Shown here in pieces: positions 1 to 8,294 of a DNA stretch of 64,000 nt. The stretch is from Stenotrophomonas maltophilia (lineage in GTDB: Bacteria > Pseudomonadota > Gammaproteobacteria > Xanthomonadales > Xanthomonadaceae): assembly GCF_002138415.1 (NCBI RefSeq), contig NZ_CP015612.1, forward strand, positions 4,318,001 to 4,382,000. Reading direction: 5' to 3'. Below the pieces are notes generated by a model, which was given only the letters and a program-made list of their open reading frames with translations, did no database searches and was not told the DNA's origin. Each line of letters starts with the position of its first letter. The stretch's first letter is position 1. The translations under genes and the position numbers were made by a program.

Positions 1-148
1 GATCGGCCAGCAGGTGGTCCAGATCGATGATCCAGCCCAGCAGCATCAGCAGCCACGCCGAGGCGAAGCGCTTGCGCCAGAACAGCCATGCCAGCAGGGC
101 TGGCACGGCGGCATGCAGGAACAGGTGGAAGATCGCGCGCGCGCTCAT
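1..148 (-). CDS. DUF6122-like small membrane protein (5' part only)
   Basis: The reverse strand reads from an ATG at 148 off the window edge, giving 49 codons. The visible part is MSARAIFHLFLHAAVPALLA followed by a basic patch (WRKRF), a second hydrophobic stretch and the ending IIDLDHLLAD. A short hydrophobic start, a WRKRF-type turn and a D-x-D-H motif at the end of the second helix fit the DUF6122 family of small inner-membrane proteins of unknown function. The C-terminal part lies outside the window. It runs in the same direction as speA, 44 bases after the speA stop. The gap holds a GC-rich palindrome (gcgccgagcctatgcccggcg) of the REP type. Confidence 0.6.
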   Translation of the reverse strand, partial: MSARAIFHLFLHAAVPALLAWLFWRKRFASAWLLMLLGWIIDLDHLLAD

Positions 149-192
149 CGGGGCCGGTAGCGCCGAGCCTATGCCCGGCGTTCCCGTTTACC

Positions 193-2082
193 TCAGACCA
201 GCGGTTCGTCGGACAGGTAGGTGTAACCGGTCAGGCCGGCTTCCAGCGCCTCCGACAACTCCTGCGCGCGTTCCGGCGACAGCTGGGCCTCGGCCACGCG
301 CTGCGCATAGGTCGCACGCAGTTCGTCCAGGCGGTAACCCACGTAATCCAGCATCACGTCGGTGGTGTCACCACGGCGCTGCTGGGTGATGGCGTAGCCC
401 TCGGCATCGGCCAGCACTTCCACCGCGTCGGTATCGCCGAACAGGTTGTGGATGTCGCCCAGGATTTCCTGGTAGGCGCCGACCATGAAGAAGCCGATGC
501 GATAGCTCTCGCCCGGCTTCATCTTGTGCAGCGGCAGCGAGCTGTCCAGGCTCTCGTTCTCGACATAGGTTTCCACCATGCCGTCCGAGTCGCAGGTCAT
601 GTCGGCGATGATGCCGCGGCGGTCCGGGGTTTCGTCCAGGCGCTCGATCGGCACGATCGGAAACACCTGGTCGATCGCCCACACGTCCGGGATCGATTCG
701 AACACGCTGAAGTTGACGAAGTACTTGTCGACCAGGCGCTCGTTCAGTTCGTCCAGCACCGGGCGATGGCTCTTCTCGTCATAGCTCAGGCGCGCACGCA
801 CGCCGTGGGCGATGGCGTAGAACAGATCGTCGATGCGCGCACGCTGCGGCAGGTCGATCTGGCCCAGCGCGTAGCTGGCCAGGCCTTCGGCGTGGAAGTG
901 CTGTGCTTCCTGGAACAGCTCCACCGCCGGGCGCACGTCCAGCTCGTCGTGGATCTCGCGCAGGTGGCGGATCGCCGCCGGCTCGTCGTCGTGCTGGTCC
1001 GGCACGCGGCCTTCCTGCGCTTCTTCCACTTCCGAGACATTGGCGATCAGCACCGCGTGGTGCGCGGTCATCGCGCGGCCGCACTCGGTAACGATGCGCG
1101 GCGGGGTCAGGCCGAACTCTTCGCAGGCATTGGCCAGCGGCTGCACGATGTTGCTGGCGTAGGAATGCAGCCCGTAGTTGATCGAGCAGAAGCTACGCGA
1201 GCGCGTGCCTTCATAGTCCACGCCCAGGCCACCGCCCACGTCGACGTGGGTGATCTTCGCGCCCAGGCGCGACAGCTCCACGAAGTAGCGGGTGGCTTCG
1301 CGCATGCCGTTGGCGATGTCGCGCACGTTGGAGATCTGCGAGCCCATGTGGAAGTGCAGCAGGTTCAGGCAGTCGGCGTACTCAGTGTCACGCAGCGACT
1401 TCCACAGGTCCAGCAGCTGGCGCGGGGACAGGCCGAACTTGGCCTTGTCGCCACCGCTGTTCTGCCACTTGCCGGCGCCCAGCGAGGCCAGGCGCATGCG
1501 CACGCCCAGGCCCGGCTTCACGTCCAGCGCCTTGGACTCTTCCAGCACCAGCTTCAGCTCGGACGGCTTCTCGATGACGATGAAGGTCTGCAGGCCGAGC
1601 TTGCGGCCAATCAGGGCCAGGCGGATGTACTCGCGGTCCTTGTAACCGTTGCAGACGATCAGGCCACCCGGGCGCGACAGCGCCAGCACGGCCATCAGCT
1701 CGGGCTTGCTGCCTGCTTCCAGGCCGAAGCCTTCACCGTGGTGGCTGGCCAGGGTGCCGGCCACGCCACGGGTCTGGTTGACCTTGATCGGGTACACGGC
1801 GGTATAGCCACCGCTGTACTCCCAGTCCTGCTGGGCCTGGCCGAAGGCTGTCTGCAGCTTGCCCAGGCGCTGGCCGAGGATGTCCGGGAAGCGCACCAGC
1901 AGCGGCAGCTTGGCGCCGGCCGCACGGGCCGCGTCCACCACCTTGGGCAGCGACACCACCGGGCCGTCCGCCCCGGTCGGTCTCACCACCATGTGCCCGG
2001 CCTGATCCACGTCGAAGTAACCGTCCGCCCAATGCGGGATCGAGTAGGTCTTGCGGGCTTGGTCGAGGGACCAATCGGTCAT
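193..2082 (-). CDS. speA: Biosynthetic arginine decarboxylase
   Basis: This PLP enzyme converts arginine to agmatine, the first step of the arginine-derived putrescine route. The 629-residue protein matches the usual biosynthetic SpeA length. It has the fold III lysine in YPIKVNQ (about K100), HFHMGSQI, the glycine-rich phosphate-binding loop DVGGGLGVDYEG, ECGRAMTAHHAV, and a C-terminal CDSDG segment carrying the catalytic Cys/Asp pair. The ATG at 2082 (MTDWSLDQ) is preferred over an in-frame start 36 bases upstream because the family start aligns there and the extra residues look non-coding. It is divergent from speE, so two polyamine genes share one intergenic promoter region. No agmatine-degrading gene is visible nearby. 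Confidence 0.95.
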   Translation of the reverse strand: MTDWSLDQARKTYSIPHWADGYFDVDQAGHMVVRPTGADGPVVSLPKVVDAARAAGAKLPLLVRFPDILGQRLGKLQTAFGQAQQDWEYSGGYTAVYPIKVNQTRGVAGTLASHHGEGFGLEAGSKPELMAVLALSRPGGLIVCNGYKDREYIRLALIGRKLGLQTFIVIEKPSELKLVLEESKALDVKPGLGVRMRLASLGAGKWQNSGGDKAKFGLSPRQLLDLWKSLRDTEYADCLNLLHFHMGSQISNVRDIANGMREATRYFVELSRLGAKITHVDVGGGLGVDYEGTRSRSFCSINYGLHSYASNIVQPLANACEEFGLTPPRIVTECGRAMTAHHAVLIANVSEVEEAQEGRVPDQHDDEPAAIRHLREIHDELDVRPAVELFQEAQHFHAEGLASYALGQIDLPQRARIDDLFYAIAHGVRARLSYDEKSHRPVLDELNERLVDKYFVNFSVFESIPDVWAIDQVFPIVPIERLDETPDRRGIIADMTCDSDGMVETYVENESLDSSLPLHKMKPGESYRIGFFMVGAYQEILGDIHNLFGDTDAVEVLADAEGYAITQQRRGDTTDVMLDYVGYRLDELRATYAQRVAEAQLSPERAQELSEALEAGLTGYTYLSDEPLV

Positions 2083-2273
2083 TTCAGTCGGCCTTGTTGG
2101 CAATAAAAGGGGGGGCATGATAACGCCTATATGCCCACAGGTTCGTTATCATGCGCGCCCGCGCCCGTGACAGGTTCCAACCTGAACGGGCCGATCCGTC
2201 CGGATGTGGCATCTGTGCCACGCGGCCCCGCCCGCCAGCCCGGCTCCACCCCTCCGAACAGGACTGTTTTCCC

Positions 2274-3128
2274 ATGACTGACAGCAACAACTGGTACATC
2301 GAACACTTCGAGCGCACCGGCTCGGCCATCGGCTACCGCATCACCGGCAAGCTGGACGAGGTGCAGTCGCCGTTCCAGAAGATCGAGATCTTCCAGACCA
2401 CCGACTGGGGCAACCTGATGACCATCGACGGGGCCATCATGCTGACCAGCAAGGACAACTTCTTCTACCACGAGATGATCAGCCACCCGGTGCTGTTCAC
2501 CCACGCCGCGCCCAAGCGCGTGGTGATCATCGGTGGCGGCGACTGCGGCACCCTGCGCGAAGTGCTCAAGCACACCGGCGTGGAGAGCGTGACCCAGTGC
2601 GATATCGACGAGCAGGTCACCGTGATGGCGCGCAAGCACTTCCCGGAACTGTGCGACTCCAACGACGACGCCCGCGCCGAGCTGCTGTTCGACGACGGCG
2701 TGGCCTACATGGCCAACTGCCCGGCCGGCAGCGTGGACGTGGTGATCGTCGATTCGACCGACCCGGTCGGCCCGGGTGAAGGCCTGTTCAACAAGGCCTT
2801 CTACGAGAGCTGCTTCAAGGCCCTGAAGGACGACGGCATCCTGGTGCAGCAGTCCGAGTCGCCGCTGATGCAGCTGGACCTGATCAACGAAATGCGCACC
2901 GAGATGGGCAAGGCCGGCTTCGGCTCGTTCAAGACCCTGCCGTTCCCGCAGCCGTGCTACCCCACCGGCTGGTGGAGCGTGACCATGGCGCGCAAGGGCG
3001 ACAGCAGCTTCGACTTCCGCCAGGCCGACTCGGCGGCCAAGACCTTCAACACCCTGTACTACACCGCCGCGCTGCACACCGGCGTGCTGGTGACCCCGCC
3101 GTTCGTGCAGGCGGCACTGAAGGGTTGA
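2274..3128 (+). CDS. speE: Spermidine synthase (polyamine aminopropyltransferase)
   Basis: This enzyme transfers an aminopropyl group from decarboxylated S-adenosylmethionine to putrescine. The 284-residue protein shows the N-terminal strand domain (WYIEHFERTGSAIGYRITGK), the nucleotide-binding loop VVIIGGGDCGTLREVLKH, the acidic residue in QCDIDEQV, and the catalytic D-S-T-D-P motif in VIVDSTDPVGPGEGLF. The ATG at 2274 (MTDSNNWYIEHF) is chosen because family homology begins there; an upstream in-frame ATG would add 41 low-complexity residues. It is divergent from speA. A strong hairpin terminator and REP palindromes follow. Confidence 0.95.
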   Translation: MTDSNNWYIEHFERTGSAIGYRITGKLDEVQSPFQKIEIFQTTDWGNLMTIDGAIMLTSKDNFFYHEMISHPVLFTHAAPKRVVIIGGGDCGTLREVLKHTGVESVTQCDIDEQVTVMARKHFPELCDSNDDARAELLFDDGVAYMANCPAGSVDVVIVDSTDPVGPGEGLFNKAFYESCFKALKDDGILVQQSESPLMQLDLINEMRTEMGKAGFGSFKTLPFPQPCYPTGWWSVTMARKGDSSFDFRQADSAAKTFNTLYYTAALHTGVLVTPPFVQAALKG

Positions 3129-3137
3129 TCGGAAAGC

Positions 3138-3234
3138 GTGCCAACCAAGGTTGGCACCTACCAAAGCAAAAACCCGCGCTGGCGACAGCGCGGGTTTTTT
3201 CATGTTCCGGTAGTGCCGGCCGCTGGCCGGCAAC
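3138..3234. repeat. Two REP palindromes flanking the speE terminator
   Basis: GTGCCAACCAAGGTTGGCAC (3138-3157) is a perfect 20-base palindrome followed by CTACC. TGCCGGCCgctGGCCGGCA (3214-3232) is preceded by GTAG. Both have the GTAG/CTAC ends of the Stenotrophomonas REP family. The first type recurs at 24732, 24811, 31150 and about 40094. Confidence 0.85.
3168..3200 (+). terminator. Rho-independent terminator of speE
   Basis: AAACCCGCGCT and AGCGCGGGTTT form an 11-pair stem with a 6-base loop, followed by a T run (ggttttttc). The A run on the other side means it could also stop transcription from lpxO, which converges on it. Confidence 0.9.
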
Positions 3235-3246
3235 CTCATGTAACGA

Positions 3247-4155
3247 TCAAAGCGCCCAGATACCCGCAATAACCGCCACCACCAGGCCCCACTTGATCAG
3301 CTGGTAGGCCACCACGCTGCGCTCGCGCAGTGCCTTGGCCTTCAGGCGCACCTTGTAGACGCTGCCAAAGGCCTTGTTGACGCCACCGGTCGGGTCACCC
3401 GGCAGGTTCGGCGAGGCACCACCGGCCAGCAGCGTGGCCGCCACCGCGCGGTTGAACAGGCCCGGCAGACCGAAGCGCAGCGGGCGGGCGATGTCGCAGA
3501 ACAGGATCACGCGATCATCCGGCGTCTCGTTGTGCGCATGGTGGATGTACGTCTCGTCGAACATCATCCACTCGCCGTCGCGCCAGCTCTTCTTGATGCC
3601 GTCCACTTCGATGTAACAGCCGTCGTTGTTCGGCGTGGCCAGGCCCAGGTGCAGGCGCAGCGAACCGGCGAAGGGGTCGCGGTGCGGACGCAGTTCGCTG
3701 CCCGACGGCAGCTGGGCGAACATCGCCGCACGCACGTCCGGCAGCGACTCCAGAAGCGCGGTGGTCTTCGGGCACATCGCCTTCGCCGACGGGTGCGACG
3801 GGCCATACCACTTCAGGTAGAAGCGCTTCCAGCCACGGCGGAAGAACGAATTGAAGCCGGCATCGTTGAACGTGCTGGAGGCGGCGATCTTCTGTGCATC
3901 GCGCAGCGCCAGCGCCTCGTCGCGGATCATCTGCCAGTTCTGGCGCAGCGGCTCCAGCTGCGGGAACTCCTTGGCCGGGTCCAGGAACGGCGTGGTCGGC
4001 ACCTTCGAGAACATGTACATGACCACGTTGATCGGGGCCATGAAACTGGAGTGGTCCAGCAGCTGGCGCGACCAGCGCGCGCGGACCTTGCCACGGAAGT
4101 GGATGTACAGCACGCAGGCGACGAACAGCGCTGCGATGACGATTTTGATGATCAA
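3247..4155 (-). CDS. lpxO: Lipid A hydroxylase LpxO-like (aspartyl/asparaginyl beta-hydroxylase family)
   Basis: Fe(II)/2-oxoglutarate-dependent enzymes of this family add a 2-hydroxyl to a secondary acyl chain of lipid A at the inner membrane. The 302-residue protein has an N-terminal membrane anchor (IIKIVIAALFVACVLYIHF), the W-F/Y-rich middle, the iron ligands in RPHRDPF and in HHAHNE, and the 2-oxoglutarate-binding arginine in PDDRVILFCDI. A second hydrophobic helix closes the C terminus. Translation appears to start at a TTG (4155) placed 8 bases after GGAGGAAA; no ATG fits. It is divergent from a Kdo-kinase-like gene, suggesting a lipopolysaccharide-modifying neighbourhood. Function is assigned from family resemblance. 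Confidence 0.85.
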   Translation of the reverse strand: MIIKIVIAALFVACVLYIHFRGKVRARWSRQLLDHSSFMAPINVVMYMFSKVPTTPFLDPAKEFPQLEPLRQNWQMIRDEALALRDAQKIAASSTFNDAGFNSFFRRGWKRFYLKWYGPSHPSAKAMCPKTTALLESLPDVRAAMFAQLPSGSELRPHRDPFAGSLRLHLGLATPNNDGCYIEVDGIKKSWRDGEWMMFDETYIHHAHNETPDDRVILFCDIARPLRFGLPGLFNRAVAATLLAGGASPNLPGDPTGGVNKAFGSVYKVRLKAKALRERSVVAYQLIKWGLVVAVIAGIWAL

Positions 4156-4588
4156 AGCACTTTCCTCCAGCCGCAGCCGGAACGGGAAACAGGGCGATGC
4201 ACGGCCGGACAGCCAGCACCGGAGGGGACCGCGGCAGGGGACGGGGACGTGCCAGGAAGGGGCGGCCGCCGATGTCGCGAATTAACAGCTTATGGTCGGC
4301 AGGCCGTGCGTCGGGGTCAAGCCGGACGTGCGTGGCGTTCAGCGCGGCGCCGATGAATAGGCCGGAAGCGCGCCCAACCCATTGATCCAGCGAGGTGATT
4401 TCCATAAGTGAGACAGAATTGTCCGATTGAGCGCGACGAACTGTTCCAGCCACGGTCCCGACATTTCTCCGACAAATCATGGAATAGCGAACTGGCGAGT
4501 ACTAAAATTAACGAAAACTTAGTAACTTCCTGTAACACCGGTTCGCTTGACGCTTTGCGCCACCCACCGGGTCGTCCGAGACCCCGAC
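4156..4588. other. Divergent intergenic region, no convincing gene
   Basis: These 433 bases lie between lpxO and the kinase-like gene. The short open frames here show no ribosome site and no recognisable protein. The AT-rich tract at about 4485-4535 (gagtactaaaattaacgaaa and onward) stands out from the GC-rich background and is the likely promoter area for the rightward gene. Confidence 0.5.
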
Positions 4589-5248
4589 ATGTATCTTCCT
4601 GCCCTGCCCCCCTCCTGCTGCGGCGAAGACGCCGCCACCCCGCTGCTGCTCAAGCGCGGCGAACGCTTCCTGGCCCCCGACGTCTACCGCACCTGCCTGG
4701 ACGGGCGCGAGGCGGTCATCAAGGACTATTCCCGCTACCGTGGCACTCCCGTCTCACTGATCGCCCGACTGATGGTGCGCCGTGAAGCACACATTCTGCA
4801 GCGCCTGGGCGGCTGGAAGCATGCTCCCGCGCTGCTCGGCACCCTGGGTGGCCTGGCACTGGGCATGGAATTCATCCCCGGCCAGACCCTGAGCACCGCG
4901 CAGGCCGTGGGCAATGACGTGTTCGAGCAGCTGCAGCACGCGCTCAGCCGCCTGCACGCCGCCGGCATCACCCACAACGACCTGCATGGCACCAACGTGG
5001 TGGTCAGTGGCGGCGTGCCGGTACTGCTGGACTTCACCTCCGCCTGGCGCGCCCCGCGTTGGCTGCGCCGCAACCCGCTGAGCCGGCAGATGCGCCGCAG
5101 CGACATGAAGAACCTGCTGAAGATCCGCCAGCGCTTGACCGGCCAGGCGCCGAGTGCCGCGCAGGCCGCACTGGTGGCCGACCCTGGTTGGGTCGCCGCC
5201 GTGCGGCAGGGCTGGAAGCGGTTCTATAAGTGGGCGAAGCGGCGGTAA
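4589..5248 (+). CDS. Kdo-kinase/InaA-like small protein kinase-fold protein
   Basis: This 219-residue protein has a minimal kinase fold: a lysine in AVIKDYSRY (ATP-binding beta strand), EFIPGQTL at the hinge, the catalytic loop HNDLHGTNVVV (D and N in place) and LLDFTSAW where kinases have DFG. This pattern is typical of lipopolysaccharide-core kinases such as KdkA/WaaP and InaA-like proteins. The ending is basic (WKRFYKWAKRR), fitting a membrane-surface enzyme. The ATG at 4589 is chosen for homology; one 42 bases upstream is possible. It sits beside lpxO, so phosphorylation of the Kdo/lipid A region is a reasonable inference. The exact substrate cannot be read from sequence. Confidence 0.7.
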   Translation: MYLPALPPSCCGEDAATPLLLKRGERFLAPDVYRTCLDGREAVIKDYSRYRGTPVSLIARLMVRREAHILQRLGGWKHAPALLGTLGGLALGMEFIPGQTLSTAQAVGNDVFEQLQHALSRLHAAGITHNDLHGTNVVVSGGVPVLLDFTSAWRAPRWLRRNPLSRQMRRSDMKNLLKIRQRLTGQAPSAAQAALVADPGWVAAVRQGWKRFYKWAKRR

Positions 5249-5366
5249 GCGCTGTTCGCCACTGCATTGCTTGCGCGACTGCCGTTTGCCCCTGCATTTG
5301 CCCGGGGTCACACGCCCGATTTGCTCTGCGATACTCGTCGGCACGCCACTCGCAAGGACGCTGGGG

Positions 5367-6014
5367 ATGCCGACACCTGAACACACCCGCCTGCTGACTG
5401 CAGCCGCAAGATCCATACTGCGCCCCTTGGGCTGCGTGCAAAAGGGCCGTTCGCGCACCTGGCTTGACGACCAGGGCTGGTGGGTCGGGGTGGTCGAGTT
5501 CCAGCCTTCGGCATGGGACAGGGGCAGCTACCTCAATGTCGGCGCCTGCTGGCTCTGGGAAGAAAAGGACTACCTGTCCTTCGACGTGGGCGGCCGCGTT
5601 GCCGGATTCGAACGCTTCACCGAAACCGCCGAGTTTGCCTCGGCCGCACAGGCACTGGCCAAGCAGGCCGCAGCCGAGGTACTGGCCCTGCGTGACCGCT
5701 TTCCCACCCCGGGGCACGTGCGTACATTGATGAGTCATCACCCCAAACCGGGCATCCGCGAACACATCCATGCGGGCATCACTGCCGGGCTGGCGGGCGC
5801 TTACGACGAGGGTCGCAGGCACTTGGCACTGGCCGCTACGGAGACCCACCCAGCGCCATGGGTCGATGTGCTGAAGCAACGCTGTGCCGAACTCATGCCG
5901 CTGCTGCAACGTGATGGCGGCTTCGAGGCAGAGATCGCCGCCACCGTGACGCGCACCCGCCGCGCGCTCGGTCTACCGGAGTGGCGGTCGTCCCCCCTCA
6001 TTCCGCCGGGCTGA
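5367..6014 (+). CDS. Hypothetical protein, DUF4304-like
   Basis: A 215-residue soluble protein with a clear ribosome site (AAGGA, 5354-5358) before the ATG at 5367. The first 90 residues (LLTAAARSILRPLGCVQKGR, WLDDQGWWVGVVEFQ, GSYLNVGACW) resemble the DUF4304 pattern of a helix, a K-x-G-R turn and alternating strands. The remainder is helical with no recognised motif. It lies 118 bases after the kinase-like gene and before REP palindromes and the IS element. Function is unknown; the family link is tentative. Confidence 0.65.
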   Translation: MPTPEHTRLLTAAARSILRPLGCVQKGRSRTWLDDQGWWVGVVEFQPSAWDRGSYLNVGACWLWEEKDYLSFDVGGRVAGFERFTETAEFASAAQALAKQAAAEVLALRDRFPTPGHVRTLMSHHPKPGIREHIHAGITAGLAGAYDEGRRHLALAATETHPAPWVDVLKQRCAELMPLLQRDGGFEAEIAATVTRTRRALGLPEWRSSPLIPPG

Positions 6015-6070
6015 TCACACTGGGAGGGCACTTCGTCGCACACGGGTGTTCGCGCCGCCCGATCCCGGTT

Positions 6071-6178
6071 GTAGAGTCGAGCTTGCTCGACCGCTTTACC
6101 GCTCCTTGTAGAGCCGAGCCCACGCTCGGCTGCTGTTCCTGCATCACGCAAAATGCAGCCGAGCATAGGCTCGGCTCT
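6071..6178. repeat. REP palindromes; the last one is interrupted by the IS110 insertion
   Basis: GTAGAGTCGAGCTTGCTCGAC lies at about 6071-6091. A REP pair follows: GTAGAGCCGAGCCCACGCTC (from 6108) and the inverted partner 6157-6178 ending GGCTCGGCTCT. In the uninterrupted relative at 26562-26583 the partner ends GGCTCGGCTCTAC. Here the sequence breaks after ...CTCT, and CTAC reappears at 7401, on the far side of the transposase. This marks the insertion point. Confidence 0.8.
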
Positions 6179-6235
6179 TGTGTCTTGGATCGTGCCCTGA
6201 TCAGGCACAATCCCCCGGTGACCCGGGAGGCTCCG

Positions 6236-6380
6236 ATGACGCTGCCTCGGCTCTTAAGCCTTCGAGCTTGCAAAGTAGATTCAGCGCGTCGGCGGCCTGA
6301 CACCGCCTTGGAACTTGAACGGTATCTTAGGCCCACCATGGGGTGAGAGCCTGTACTCACAAGGGCAAGTCTGGCGGCTT
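6236..6380 (+). ncRNA. Predicted IS110 bridge RNA
   Basis: Two stem-bounded internal loops are visible. Loop 1: stem GACGCTG (6238-6244) with CAGCGcGTC (6282-6290). Inside are CTCGGCTCT (6246-6254), identical to the left target flank 6170-6178, a small hairpin AAGC/GCTT, and GTAG (6275-6278), complementary to CTAC at 7401-7404. Loop 2: stem CCGCCTTG (6303-6310) with CAAGtctGGCGG (6366-6377). Inside are ACGGTATCT (6319-6327), identical to the element's right end 7394-7402, a hairpin around CCCACCatGGGGTG, and CACAAG (6358-6363), complementary to CTTGTG at the left end (6177-6182). The order target loop then donor loop is that known for IS110 bridge RNAs. Exact ends are not known; further hairpins lie at 6190-6230. 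Confidence 0.75.
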
Positions 6381-6416
6381 CCGATCACGATCGTAAGTTC
6401 AAGCTGGAGCCAAATC

Positions 6417-7382
6417 ATGCAATTTATCGGCATCGACGCTGCCAAGGCGACCTTTGATATCGCCGTGCCACTATCTGGCAGCAAGTATCGAACCAAGGCC
6501 AAACTCCCCAATACGCCAAAGGGCTTTGATGAGCTTCTTGCGTGGCGCGCCAAGCATGCACCGAACGCGGCGGTAGGCATGGAGGCTACAGGTATCTATC
6601 ACGAAGCCTTGGCTCGAGCCCTGGTGGAGGCGGGGGTGGTGGTTCATGTGGCCAATCCCGCCCGAGTAAAGGCGTTTGGGCAGGCGGAGGGAATCCGGAC
6701 CAAGACGGATCGCAGCGACGCCAAGCTGATTGCCCGGTTCTTTGAGGCACAACGCCCGGAAAAGCTGCATCCCTACGTTCCGCCGACCCCCTCGGAGGTG
6801 AAGCTGCGCGCCTTGGTACGGCGTCGAGACGACCTCCAGGAAATGCTGCAGATGGAGCACAACCGCCTGGACGTTGCCGATATCTCGGTCCAGCAAGGGA
6901 TCAAGGATGTGATCCGGACGCTGGAAGAGCAGATCAAGCAGGTCCAAAAGGCGATTGAGGACCATATCGATAACGATCCGGACCTGCGCCGGCGTCATCA
7001 ACTGCTTACCAGCATTCCCGGTATAGGCAACACCAGCAGTGCCCAGCTGCTGGCCATGCTGGGGGATCTAAGCAAATACAGCGACGTGCGCCAGGTGGTT
7101 GCCCACGCGGGCCTGAATCCGGCCCAGCGTCAATCAGGAAATTACGAAGGTAAATCCCGGATATCACGCGTCGGCGATGCCGTTTTCCGCAAGAAACTGT
7201 ACATGCCGGCGCTGACCGGGAAGACCCACAACCCTACGCTGAAGTCCTTTGCAGACCGGCTCAGCGCGAAAGGAAAGCCCTTCAAGGTCGTCATGTGTGC
7301 GGTGATGCGTAAACTCATCCATCTGGTTTGGGGCGTACTGAGAAGTGGCCGACCCTTTGAGCCGGACGGTGCCCTTGCCTAG
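6417..7382 (+). CDS. IS110 family transposase (recombinase)
   Basis: This 321-residue protein has the N-terminal DEDD RuvC-like domain: FIGIDAAKATFDIAV (first D), GMEATGIYHEAL (E), and DRSDAKLIARF (the D pair). A coiled-coil-like middle follows (about residues 140-195, HNRLDVADISVQQGIKDVIR). The C-terminal transposase_20 domain contains SIPGIGNTSSAQLLAMLGD and AGLNPAQRQSGNYEGKSRIS with the conserved serine region. The length is normal and there is no frameshift, so it may be active. The ATG at 6417 (MQFIGIDA) is chosen because homology starts there; the upstream in-frame codons overlap the bridge RNA. Confidence 0.95.
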   Translation: MQFIGIDAAKATFDIAVPLSGSKYRTKAKLPNTPKGFDELLAWRAKHAPNAAVGMEATGIYHEALARALVEAGVVVHVANPARVKAFGQAEGIRTKTDRSDAKLIARFFEAQRPEKLHPYVPPTPSEVKLRALVRRRDDLQEMLQMEHNRLDVADISVQQGIKDVIRTLEEQIKQVQKAIEDHIDNDPDLRRRHQLLTSIPGIGNTSSAQLLAMLGDLSKYSDVRQVVAHAGLNPAQRQSGNYEGKSRISRVGDAVFRKKLYMPALTGKTHNPTLKSFADRLSAKGKPFKVVMCAVMRKLIHLVWGVLRSGRPFEPDGALA

Positions 7383-7390
7383 GCAAGGGC
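7371..7390. other. Perfect 20-base palindrome across the transposase stop codon
   Basis: GCCCTTGCCTAGGCAAGGGC is fully self-complementary and its centre CTAG contains the transposase TAG stop. It lies 10 bases inside the inferred right end of the element. It may act as a terminator for the transposase or as part of the right-end recognition structure. Confidence 0.6.
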
Positions 7391-7422
7391 AACACGGTAT
7401 CTACAACATGCCGCCGAACGGG

Positions 7423-7764
<342 letters not shown>

Positions 7765-7916
7765 CTATCTCCTGTCTTCCGGCGTGGAGGATAGCGCCTG
7801 AACGCGGCCCGTGCGAAGCCGCTGCCGCCTGTCCGGGCGATCGGTGCCAGCAGTATCCTTGTGCCCGAATGGCCTGCCCGCGCCGGATGCACGGGCCCAC
7901 CCCCACGGAGCACCCC

Positions 7917-8168
7917 ATGATCGACCTGAACCAAATCGATGACCTCGCCCGTCGCCTCAGCGACCTGGTGCCGCCGGGCCTGCGCGAATCGCGCGAGGAA
8001 CTGCAGGCTACCTTCAAGAGCGCACTGCAGGCCGGCCTGGCCAAGCTCGACCTGGTCACCCGCGAGGAGTTCGAAGTGCAGCGCGCCGTGCTGCTGAAGA
8101 CCCGCCAGAAGCTGGACGCGCTGGAAACCGCCGTGCGCGAGCTGGAAGGGCGCGGCGCCGCAGAATGA
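7917..8168 (+). CDS. ubiK: Ubiquinone biosynthesis accessory factor UbiK (YqiC/BMFP family)
   Basis: A small 83-residue protein made of an amphipathic N-terminal helix (IDLNQIDDLARRLSDLVP) and a C-terminal trimeric coiled coil (TREEFEVQRAVLLKTRQKLD and on). Members support aerobic ubiquinone assembly, probably by linking the Ubi complex to membrane lipid. The ATG at 7917 follows GGAG by 6 bases. In related genomes ubiK is usually followed by comM; here about 11.7 kb separates them. A degraded second copy of its 3' part occurs at about 13161-13290. Confidence 0.9.
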   Translation: MIDLNQIDDLARRLSDLVPPGLRESREELQATFKSALQAGLAKLDLVTREEFEVQRAVLLKTRQKLDALETAVRELEGRGAAE

Positions 8169-8173
8169 AAAAA

Positions 8174-8192
8174 GGAGGCGCACTGCGCCTCC
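8174..8192 (+). terminator. Hairpin after ubiK
   Basis: GGAGGCGCActGCGCCTCC is an 8-9 pair stem starting 6 bases after the ubiK stop. It is preceded by an A run and followed by only a short T stretch, so termination may be stronger on the reverse strand. Confidence 0.55.
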
Positions 8193-8294
8193 CGTTTACA
8201 GATTATTTCCTGGATGGGGCCTTGCAGCAAGGCCCACCGGGCGCCCTAGACTCGCCGGCCTGTCGATCCGGCAGGACACGCAGGGGCAGTGCCG

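Larger units (their letters stand above)
6179..7402 (+). mobile_element. IS110-family insertion sequence, complete, about 1224 bp
   Basis: The boundaries are deduced from the broken REP: the left flank ends in core CT at 6177-6178 and the right flank resumes with CT at 7401-7402, then AC as in intact REPs. The element has a 238-base left noncoding end, a transposase gene and an 18-base right end, the layout of IS110-group elements that encode their bridge RNA upstream. There are no terminal inverted repeats and no target duplication beyond the dinucleotide core, as expected for this family. It sits 20 bases beyond the convergent glnB stop codon. Confidence 0.8.

Noticed and set aside
88..2106. 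A 672-codon open frame opposite speA on the plus strand
   Set aside because: It is a GC-driven shadow of speA: His/Arg/Gln/Ala-rich, no family motif and no ribosome site, while speA has complete catalytic motifs.
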